From NCBI GenBank assembly GCA_027033555.1, contig JALVLE010000078.1, positions 1 to 5,486 on the forward strand: a stretch of DNA of 5,486 nt. The letters run 5' to 3'. Source of the stretch: Caldifarciminota bacterium (GTDB taxonomy: Bacteria; Hydrothermota; Hydrothermia; UBA1063; CAJXJZ01). The notes beneath the pieces were generated by a model. It did no database searches, was not told the origin of the DNA, and saw only the letters and a program-made list of their open reading frames with translations. The position numbers were made by a program, and so were the translations under genes. This document shows, in pieces, positions 1-5,486 of this stretch (positions are counted from its first letter, which is position 1; each line of letters opens with the position of its first letter).

Positions 1-1175
1 TTGCCTTTGCTATTCCCAATACCTGGAACAGCATTGCCATGGCTCTAAAGCAGAGAATTAAAAAAATACATATCCCCACAGAACTTAAGAATATACATGA
101 CCCTGTATCCCTTTATTTGTACTTGCAACACAATCTTGAAAACGTTGAAACCTCTTTTCTATCACAATATTACACATTCACAGATGGCAATAAAATCCTC
201 GTGAATGGATATGCGAGCATTTTTGATAAAGCTGCATTGCTTTACAAAATTCTTAAAGATCAGGGCAACAACGTCAAACTGGGCATAGCAATTTCCAAAT
301 CCAACCCCACATACCCCAAAATACCTGGAATAGGCGGAAGCTTTGATGGATTCTTCCTTTCTGCAAGAAAGCCTGGCAATGGCATGTTTAATGGAGCCTT
401 TGTACTTGTGGGAGATTCCCTGTATCTATTTCCTGGCAACAGATACACTCCACTCGGGTACATTCCTCCCGAATTTCAGGAGGCATTTTACCTAAACATC
501 ACAGATGGAAATGTGGACATTATCCCCGCTTTACCTGCCGAAGACGAGAGCTTTGTTGTAGAAAGAAAGTGCAAAATAGACGGCAACGATCTGCTTGTCA
601 CTGAGACAAGATTGCTGAAAGGGTATGCAGAAATGGAAGAACGTAAACTTGCAGAATTGAAAGAAAAGGAACTAAAAGAGAGGAAAGAGATGGAACTTGC
701 GAGTATGTGGAAAAACGCAGAGTTGCTTGAGTTCACTCATACTGACTTTGACAGTATAAACTTGCCTTTAAAAGAAACCCTCTCTTATAGGGTGAAAGAC
801 TTTCTTTTAAACGAAGGGGAGCTAATTCTGTTCCAGGTACCCTCATTTTATACGGAAGACTCCATGTTTTCTCCTGTAAGACATTACAATATTTATCTCT
901 GGAAACCAGCATACTACAAACTGACCACCTATTTGACCGCCACAAAACCTCTAATCGCCCGATATATACCCAAGGGTACAATGGTTCAGGACTCTGGCTA
1001 TTATTACACCTACTCTATTTATAAAAAGAGAAAAGGCTATAAAATTGAAGAAAACTTCAGAAGAGCCATTTCCGAGATCCCCAAAGAAGACGCTACTTCT
1101 TACCTCAAATGTATAGCAACACCCGTAGAATACTCAAGAAAATGGTTTATTTTTAGATCAAAAAGTAAGAAATAA
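1..1175 (+). CDS. DUF3857-type protein with degenerate transglutaminase-like domain, 5' partial
   Basis: This is the C-terminal part of a probable envelope or exported protein of the DUF3857/transglutaminase-like family; its substrate is unknown. The frame is open to the left edge. The ATG at 39 has no good ribosome binding site, and the codons before it (3-38, including TWNSIA) match the family's linker between DUF3857 and the transglutaminase domain, so I treat 39 as internal. Residues below count from that Met. The transglutaminase-like core spans about 20-145. Its helix motif reads SIFDKAALL (60-68), where active members have a Cys at the Ile61 position; FNGAFV (117-122) has Gly119 where the catalytic His is expected, and LFPG (130-133) replaces the usual LDPT-like Asp motif. 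A charged Lys/Glu-rich helix follows (197-225), then a beta-rich domain ending in IPKEDATSYL, typical of the family's C terminus. Signal peptide and DUF3857 would lie upstream, outside the window. The stop overlaps the tsaD start. Family assignment rests on remembered motifs, and loss of catalysis is inferred. Confidence 0.75.
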   Translation, partial: AFAIPNTWNSIAMALKQRIKKIHIPTELKNIHDPVSLYLYLQHNLENVETSFLSQYYTFTDGNKILVNGYASIFDKAALLYKILKDQGNNVKLGIAISKSNPTYPKIPGIGGSFDGFFLSARKPGNGMFNGAFVLVGDSLYLFPGNRYTPLGYIPPEFQEAFYLNITDGNVDIIPALPAEDESFVVERKCKIDGNDLLVTETRLLKGYAEMEERKLAELKEKELKERKEMELASMWKNAELLEFTHTDFDSINLPLKETLSYRVKDFLLNEGELILFQVPSFYTEDSMFSPVRHYNIYLWKPAYYKLTTYLTATKPLIARYIPKGTMVQDSGYYYTYSIYKKRKGYKIEENFRRAISEIPKEDATSYLKCIATPVEYSRKWFIFRSKSKK

Positions 1176-1177
1176 TG
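1173..1177 (+). promoter_or_regulatory. TAATG stop-start overlap coupling gene 1 to tsaD
   Basis: The TAA of the DUF3857-type gene (1173-1175) shares its last A with the tsaD ATG (1175-1177). The 20 bases before the ATG are A-rich and contain no AGGAGG-like element, so tsaD is probably translated by ribosomes that terminate on the upstream gene and reinitiate. The overlap is seen directly; coupling is inferred. Confidence 0.7.
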
Positions 1178-2167
1178 CTTGTACTGGGGATTGAAACTTC
1201 ATGTGATGAAACATCAGCAGCTGTTGTTGAAAATAGATTTAAGGTGCGTTCCCAGGTAATTTTATCACAACTTGAGCATTCACAATATGGAGGCGTGGTG
1301 CCTGAAATCGCATCACGTCTCCATTCTAAAAACATCCACAGGGTAATAAAAGAGGCTCTCATAAAAGCAAACATATCATTAAAAGATCTGGAAGGTATTG
1401 CAGTAACTCATGGACCTGGACTTGTTGGTTCCCTTGTGGTAGGGCTTATGTATGCGAAAGGGCTTTCTCAAAGCCTGAATATTCCATTTATAGGGATAAA
1501 TCATCTTGAAGGGCACATGTTTTCAATTTTTTTAACCTACCCTGAGCTGCGCCCCCCTATACTTTATCTTCTTGTCTCTGGTGGACATACTGAGATCATA
1601 TACATGAAGAAGTATTTTCAATACAGAGTGATAGGATACACTGTTGACGATGCTGTTGGAGAGTGTTTTGACAAGGTTGCCAAGATGATAGGACTTCCAT
1701 ATCCTGGAGGGCCTGTTATAGACCAGATGGCAAAAGAAGGAGATGAAAACTTTGTCAATTTTCCCGTTCCCGGGCATGGAGATTTCAACTTTAGCTTTTC
1801 TGGACTTAAAACCGCAGTACTTTATTATCTGCAAAAACAGAAACATGATTTTATTGAGAAACACATAAAGGATATACTTGCTTCTTTCCAAAAAGCCGCT
1901 GTTTCTGCACTATGTGACAGACTCAAAAAAGCCATAGAGGTTACAAAAGCTGAAAAAGTAGCCATTGTTGGAGGTGTATCAAACAACTCTTATTTAAGAA
2001 AAAGGTGTGCAAAAGAGTTGAAAATAGAGGTTTATTTTCCTCAAAGGATTTATACAACCGATAATGCTGCGATGATAGCAGCCAGCGGCGCAATGAGATT
2101 GGAAAGGGGAGAAAGGTCTCCACTTTCTCTCCCTGCAAAACCATCTTTGTACATAGAGGAGGGATAA
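1175..2167 (+). CDS. tsaD: tRNA N6-adenosine threonylcarbamoyltransferase TsaD
   Basis: TsaD (YgjD/Gcp/Kae1 family) transfers the threonylcarbamoyl group from threonylcarbamoyl-AMP to A37 of ANN-decoding tRNAs, giving t6A, in the cytoplasm with TsaB and TsaE; neither partner is encoded here. The protein is complete at 330 residues, close to the usual 330-345. It opens with the ASKHA-fold phosphate motif GIETSCDETS (5-14). Other hallmarks follow: GGVVPEIASR (39-48), HGPGLVGSL (79-87), the metal-binding NHLEGH (His110, His114), LVSGGHTE (133-140), DDAVGECFDK (158-167), FSFSGLKTAV (206-215), GGVSNN (266-271), and TTDNAAMIA (294-302), whose Asp296 should be the third metal ligand. All key residues look intact, so it should be active. 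The ATG lies in the overlap TAATG with the upstream gene and has no strong Shine-Dalgarno, suggesting translational coupling. This is the most secure assignment in the window. Confidence 0.98.
   Translation: MLVLGIETSCDETSAAVVENRFKVRSQVILSQLEHSQYGGVVPEIASRLHSKNIHRVIKEALIKANISLKDLEGIAVTHGPGLVGSLVVGLMYAKGLSQSLNIPFIGINHLEGHMFSIFLTYPELRPPILYLLVSGGHTEIIYMKKYFQYRVIGYTVDDAVGECFDKVAKMIGLPYPGGPVIDQMAKEGDENFVNFPVPGHGDFNFSFSGLKTAVLYYLQKQKHDFIEKHIKDILASFQKAAVSALCDRLKKAIEVTKAEKVAIVGGVSNNSYLRKRCAKELKIEVYFPQRIYTTDNAAMIAASGAMRLERGERSPLSLPAKPSLYIEEG
2157..2162 (+). promoter_or_regulatory. Shine-Dalgarno of the yfhO-family gene, inside tsaD
   Basis: A consensus AGGAGG lies in the last codons of tsaD (Glu-Glu-Gly), five bases before the ATG at 2168. 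It fixes the start of the membrane protein and is the strongest ribosome binding site in the window, in contrast to the weak context of tsaD. This gene can therefore be translated independently of tsaD although it begins at the base after the tsaD stop. Confidence 0.88.
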
Positions 2168-4621
2168 ATGAATAAGGAAAAAAACAAAAAAAAGAAGGAA
2201 ATTTTAAAAAACAATAAACAGAGCTTTGTCTGGTTCGTGGTCATTATTGGTATTCTGACTCTCATTCTGTTTCGCAAAATCGTTCCTTTTAATGTGCTGG
2301 TATATGCCACAGACCAGGTTACTGCAGGCTATGCTTTTAGAGAATTTGAGGCACATACTCTAAAAACTCTTCATTATTTCCCTCTCTGGGACCCATTTCT
2401 TTTCTCAGGTATTCCCTTTGTTGATGCATTTCATGGAGATATCTTTTATATAACTGCCTTTTTGCGTCTTATATTTCCCACAAACGTTGTAATGAACTGG
2501 CAGTTTATTATACATACCTTCCTGGCAGGGCTCTTTATGTACATTTTCCTAGGGGAATTTAACTTAAAAAAAGAGCTACGCATGCTCCTTTCTATTGGTT
2601 ACATGTTTTCAGGATACAGTGTTACCCTTGTTTTCTCAGGACATGATTCAAAAGTGGCAATCTTTTCTTTTACTCCCCTTATTCTCTGGGCTGTTTTAAA
2701 AGGAGCCCGCACGCTGAAAATACACTATGCATTTTTAGCAGGTTTCGTGATGGGCCTTGGCCTCCTTGCCCCCCATGTGCAGATGATGTACTATCTATAT
2801 ATGACTGTAAGTTTTTACTATCTTATGGAAATAATCTACCTTCTGGCCAAAAAAGAGTTTAAACAGAGTGTTAACCTTCTTCTACAATACCTTGTGATTC
2901 TGGGCGTATCCTTTGGAATTGGTGCTATTCAGCTTTATCCCGGTTATCAGTACACTTCAACCTTCTCACCCAGGGCTGCAGGGAACAGGGGCTATGATTT
3001 TGCAGTTTCCTGGTCAATGCCCTGGGAGGATTACATAGCTGCGTTTTTTGCAAGATTCTCAAATTTTATAGACGGTTACTGGGGAAGGGCTCCGTTTAAG
3101 ATAAACTCAGAATATTCCGGAGCCATTGCTTTATTTCTCCTTTTACTATCTTTATTGAGCGGGACTTTTAAGAAAAACCGTAAAGCTCTATTTTTTAGTT
3201 TTACATTTCTACTTTTTTCCTTTATGGCACTTGGCGGATACACACCTGTGTACAAAGTATATTATGCCATACTGCCGGGTATCAAAAAGTTCCGTGCTCC
3301 TTCAATGAGCTTTTTCCTTGTAGTCATTTCCATTTACGCACTGGGAGCAATTGCCCTTTCCGAACTGGAGCACTTTTCAGATAAACTCTATAAAAAGCTT
3401 ATATACTCCACAGGAATTATTTTAGGTCTCTGGTTCTTATTTCTTATTCTCGGAGAGCATGGAAAATCACTAATCATTTCAATCTTCAATGTGCCTCAGT
3501 CCAAGCTACAGGCTCTTTCTCTCTCTTATCACTATATTCCCCTCTCCTTTCTGAGAGCCGGTGTGCTGATAGGCATTTTCACTTACACCATCTTTAAAGT
3601 ATTCCGAAAAGAAAATGCTCTTTATGTTGCCGCTTTGCTTGGCCTTATTACCTATCTTGATCTTTTCCAGATAGACAATATATTCATTAAGAGCCTTCCA
3701 TCTCCAAAAATAGTGTATGCACCGGACGGGGTGGTAAACTTTCTAAAAAAGGACAAAAGCGTATATAGGGTTTTTCCTCTATTTTACAGAATTGATGAGA
3801 ACTACCTGATGCTACATGGAATAGAATCAATCGGTGGACACCATGGGAACCAGTTTCAGAGATACCAGGAGTACGTGGGAAATCCCCACCATTTTATGTT
3901 CAGACCACAGGAAGTACCTTATCTTTTGAAATACCCATATCTTGCAGATCTTTTGAATGTGAAATACGTAATAACGCAACCAACACCCAGAGATATTGAA
4001 CAGTACCGAACAAATCCCATGGTTTACTCCCTCTTAAGAGATGTCAACAATTTCATTTACGACACCACTCACTTTATTCCTGTTTATGTTGCACGAGATT
4101 ACAAAGGCCAATACTTGATTCTTAAAAACCGACACTTCGTCCCAAGGATATTCTTTGTAACAAACTATAAAGTAATTCCACAGAAAGACAGTGTGCTCTC
4201 TTATATGTTATCCCCTGATTTTAAACCCTACGAGGAAATAGTACTTGAAGAAAACCCTGACTTTAGCCCAGAAAACACCCCGGATTCAACAGGTATCATT
4301 GCAAAACCCCAGGGAAGTTTTCAATTTATAAAGCGTGAACCCAATCATATAGTTGTCAAATTTAATGTAAACAAAGATGCCTTTCTTGTATATTCCGAAA
4401 ATTACTACATAAGATGGAAAGCTTACATAGACAAAAATCCTGCAAAAATATATAGAGCTGACTATATTTTAAGAGCCATCCCTGTGAAAAAAGGAGAACA
4501 TACCCTTGAATTGGTCTATGCTTCCAGTCTCTACAATCGGCTCGGCATCCTTTCTGTTTTACTATCTCTTCTATCTCTCGGCATTTTTATAGTTGTAGAA
4601 TACAGAGTAAAAAACATGTGA
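2168..4621 (+). CDS. YfhO-family polytopic membrane protein (putative GT-C glycosyltransferase)
   Basis: This complete 817-residue membrane protein of the YfhO family is a predicted GT-C-fold glycosyltransferase using a lipid-linked sugar; B. subtilis YfhO is needed for lipoteichoic acid glycosylation, but the acceptor here is unknown. A Lys-rich cytoplasmic N terminus (1-18) leads into TM1 (about 19-35). The first outer loop carries Asp49-Gln50 and FPLWDPFLFSGIPF (71-84), the usual PLWxP...GxPF motif, then HGDIFY (89-94); Asp49 and Asp91 are candidate catalytic acids. Further family marks are GHDSKVAIF (158-166), HVQMMYY (203-209), KKFRAPSM (373-380) and TYLDL (495-499). Roughly a dozen hydrophobic segments run to about 507. 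A soluble domain follows, with GIESIGGHHGNQ (551-562), DLLNVKYVIT (594-603) and the C-terminal beta motif around YYIRWKAYID (746-755) and PVKKGEHTLEL (772-782), then a last TM (about 793-810). The AGGAGG at 2157-2162 fixes the start. It is third in the operon after tsaD. Family assignment is strong; enzymatic role is inference. Confidence 0.9.
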   Translation: MNKEKNKKKKEILKNNKQSFVWFVVIIGILTLILFRKIVPFNVLVYATDQVTAGYAFREFEAHTLKTLHYFPLWDPFLFSGIPFVDAFHGDIFYITAFLRLIFPTNVVMNWQFIIHTFLAGLFMYIFLGEFNLKKELRMLLSIGYMFSGYSVTLVFSGHDSKVAIFSFTPLILWAVLKGARTLKIHYAFLAGFVMGLGLLAPHVQMMYYLYMTVSFYYLMEIIYLLAKKEFKQSVNLLLQYLVILGVSFGIGAIQLYPGYQYTSTFSPRAAGNRGYDFAVSWSMPWEDYIAAFFARFSNFIDGYWGRAPFKINSEYSGAIALFLLLLSLLSGTFKKNRKALFFSFTFLLFSFMALGGYTPVYKVYYAILPGIKKFRAPSMSFFLVVISIYALGAIALSELEHFSDKLYKKLIYSTGIILGLWFLFLILGEHGKSLIISIFNVPQSKLQALSLSYHYIPLSFLRAGVLIGIFTYTIFKVFRKENALYVAALLGLITYLDLFQIDNIFIKSLPSPKIVYAPDGVVNFLKKDKSVYRVFPLFYRIDENYLMLHGIESIGGHHGNQFQRYQEYVGNPHHFMFRPQEVPYLLKYPYLADLLNVKYVITQPTPRDIEQYRTNPMVYSLLRDVNNFIYDTTHFIPVYVARDYKGQYLILKNRHFVPRIFFVTNYKVIPQKDSVLSYMLSPDFKPYEEIVLEENPDFSPENTPDSTGIIAKPQGSFQFIKREPNHIVVKFNVNKDAFLVYSENYYIRWKAYIDKNPAKIYRADYILRAIPVKKGEHTLELVYASSLYNRLGILSVLLSLLSLGIFIVVEYRVKNM
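2178..2193 (+). repeat. Paired A7 and A8 homopolymer tracts at the start of the yfhO-family gene
   Basis: Seven A (2178-2184), one C, then eight A (2186-2193) lie within codons 4-9 and encode part of the Lys-rich N terminus. Gain of one A would bring a TAA at 2215-2217 into frame, and loss of one A a TAA at 2205-2207, so either one-base slip in these tracts would truncate the protein after fewer than 20 codons. The tracts are seen directly; any regulatory meaning is conjecture, because Lys-rich starts in AT-rich genomes often look like this. Confidence 0.6.
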
Positions 4622-4624
4622 TTA
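4619..4624. other. Zero-gap convergent gene junction (abutting stop codons)
   Basis: The yfhO-family gene ends with TGA at 4619-4621 and the convergent gene ends with TAA on the minus strand at 4622-4624, with no base between them. There is therefore no intergenic space for a terminator. I see no GC-rich hairpin followed by a T-run on either strand near the junction, so each transcript probably runs into the opposite gene or ends by a factor-dependent route. Confidence 0.85.
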
Positions 4625-5486
4625 TTTCTCTATTAAGATATTAAACAGCCCCCTTTTGTGTGGCACATGCCACCCTTTGACAGTTACAGTATAGGTGCCG
4701 GGTAAAACCGGATGTAAATAAATGGTCTCACTGGCAGATGGAGATATAGATTTTGCTATGATTTTATTGTGCTTTTTAAAAAACAGGTCAATATCCATTC
4801 CGGGTGTGATACCAGTTGTCTGGATAAAGATAAAAGGAAGTGTATCCCGGGTTGTGAAAATATAATTCCAGCTTCCTTCTGTTCCGTCTATGGGATCCTG
4901 TTTTATCATCTGATTTAAGAATCGTTTGCCGGGCAAAATAGTGATGAATTTAACTGAGCTGTCCTTTTTTGCTGCAAAATCAATAGCCTGGAAAATAAGC
5001 TTATACCTGCCTGGTGGAACAACTGTGTCCTGGTTAAAGTAAAGAGTATCCACTCCCTGCCTTTTCCACAGCCTGAATCTTTTCCATACAGGGCCTTCAA
5101 GTATAGCCTCTATGCTCTTAATTCCAAGATTGTCTTCTGCCTCTATTTTATAAACAAGCGGCATACCATTTTCCAGGCTATCTCTGGCAATTTCCACTCT
5201 GATTGAAGGTGGCCTATCCTCTGCATATAGGGTATCCTCTTTTACAAACTCAATTATCCCTATAGCGTATGGGTTCTTTAACATCCCGTTCTGTTCATAA
5301 AGATAGGCAGAATCCACAATTGGCATAATCTCACCTGTTCTAAAGTTCCTGTAGAAGAGGAGAGCCCTGCCTTCCACATTCTTTATCTTTAGGTGTTTGT
5401 TACTTATTTTTCCGCCCACCTTAATTGTTAGATCTACAAAGCTATCCTCTTCTACCATAAAATTTTCCACTCCGCCTCTACCAAAA
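4622..5486 (-). CDS. C-terminal part of a probable exported protein with Ig-like and pre-peptidase-C-like domains, 5' partial
   Basis: I do not recognise the whole protein. The frame is open to the right edge. A GTG at 5470 and an ATG at 5458 could be starts, but the codons upstream continue the frame without a stop (FGRGG) and no signal peptide follows either, so this is more likely the tail of a larger protein. Residues count from the GTG. Residues 1-82 are a beta-rich stretch of unknown type. Residues 85-180 look like an Ig-like domain, with AEDNLGIKSIEA (111-122) and PPGRYKLIFQAIDFA (152-166), the 'D-x-x-G-I' and 'G-x-Y-x-L-x-x-x-A-x-D' signature of such modules. Residues 192-282 resemble the pre-peptidase C-terminal (PPC) domain: SWNYIF, DIDLFF (226-231), LPGTYTVTVKGW (256-267) and a closing FNILIE strand. 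PPC domains usually end secreted proteases such as subtilases, so a protease is one possibility, but no catalytic domain is visible. No Cys is present, as expected for an extracellular beta protein. The gene converges on the operon and is transcribed separately. Confidence 0.72.
   Translation of the reverse strand, partial: FGRGGVENFMVEEDSFVDLTIKVGGKISNKHLKIKNVEGRALLFYRNFRTGEIMPIVDSAYLYEQNGMLKNPYAIGIIEFVKEDTLYAEDRPPSIRVEIARDSLENGMPLVYKIEAEDNLGIKSIEAILEGPVWKRFRLWKRQGVDTLYFNQDTVVPPGRYKLIFQAIDFAAKKDSSVKFITILPGKRFLNQMIKQDPIDGTEGSWNYIFTTRDTLPFIFIQTTGITPGMDIDLFFKKHNKIIAKSISPSASETIYLHPVLPGTYTVTVKGWHVPHKRGLFNILIEK
4669..4900 (-). other. Pre-peptidase C-terminal-like (PPC) domain region
   Basis: Within the minus-strand gene this segment holds most of the final beta-sandwich: a SWNYIF strand, a DIDLFF strand where PPC domains typically have D-x-D-L-x-L, an ISPSASETIYL strand pair, and the PGTYTVTVKGW strand that most resembles the family's PGTYYVxVxGx consensus. 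The two Asp residues of DIDLFF (226, 228) are at the positions where PPC-like domains can carry calcium ligands. Assignment is by motif only; known PPC domains often add to substrate binding or secretion and may be cleaved off. Confidence 0.5.

Noticed and set aside
39..41. ATG at 39 as the true start of the first gene
   Set aside because: The frame is open upstream to the window edge, no Shine-Dalgarno precedes it, there is no signal peptide, and the upstream codons (TWNSIA) look like the conserved linker of the family.
1532..1891. 119-codon minus-strand open frame opposite tsaD
   Set aside because: It lies wholly antisense to a certain, highly conserved gene, and its translation shows no recognisable domain. 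It is a shadow frame.
2050..2310. Minus-strand open frame across the tsaD/yfhO junction with a Phe-rich stretch
   Set aside because: The Phe run is the complement of the A-tracts encoding the Lys-rich start of the membrane protein; the frame is antisense to two real genes.
4660..4673. Small hairpin GTGGC-ACAT-GCCAC as terminator of the operon
   Set aside because: The stem is only five base pairs, no T-run follows on either strand, and the bases encode the conserved GWHVP segment of the minus-strand gene.
5456..5470. GTG at 5470 or ATG at 5458 as the start of the minus-strand gene
   Set aside because: A purine-rich AGAGGCGGA precedes the GTG and makes it possible, but neither start gives a signal peptide for what looks like an exported beta protein, and the frame stays open to the edge. 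A partial gene is more likely.
1..5486. CRISPR arrays, insertion sequences, tRNA or rRNA genes, att sites, toxin-antitoxin or defence genes
   Set aside because: I saw no spaced direct repeats, no terminal inverted repeats, no tRNA-like sequence and no non-coding gap large enough to hold such elements; coding density is essentially complete.

Overview
The window is a compact, gene-dense stretch of an AT-rich bacterial chromosome. It holds three plus-strand genes packed end to end and one minus-strand gene converging on them. No intergenic gap exceeds a few bases, and I see no RNA gene, mobile element, CRISPR array or obvious transferred island. The organism is a bacterium: TsaD is the bacterial type and a clear Shine-Dalgarno precedes the third gene. 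A DUF3857/transglutaminase-like protein, a long YfhO-family protein and a pre-peptidase-C-type extracellular domain together are reminiscent of the Fibrobacterota-Chlorobiota-Bacteroidota group or related candidate phyla such as WOR-3. That placement is a weak inference from gene content.

Layout. (1) 1-1175 (+) is the 3' part of a DUF3857-type protein whose transglutaminase-like domain seems to lack all three catalytic residues. The reading frame is open to the window edge. (2) 1175-2167 (+) is tsaD, a complete tRNA t6A synthesis gene, starting inside the stop codon of gene 1 (TAATG). (3) 2168-4621 (+) is a complete YfhO-family polytopic membrane protein of 817 residues, starting at the base after the tsaD stop, with its Shine-Dalgarno inside tsaD. 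(4) 4622-5486 (-) is the C-terminal part of a probable exported protein with an Ig-like region and a terminal domain resembling pre-peptidase C. Its stop codon directly abuts the yfhO stop codon.

Genes 1-3 are almost certainly one operon with translational coupling, mixing a housekeeping tRNA-modification enzyme with two envelope-related proteins. Nothing links the three biochemically, so co-transcription may reflect compact packing rather than a shared pathway. The convergent gene belongs to a separate transcript.

I did not find a convincing new multi-gene system. The points most worth a second look are the degenerate transglutaminase domain, the paired A-tracts at the start of yfhO that could permit slippage, and the zero-gap tail-to-tail junction.
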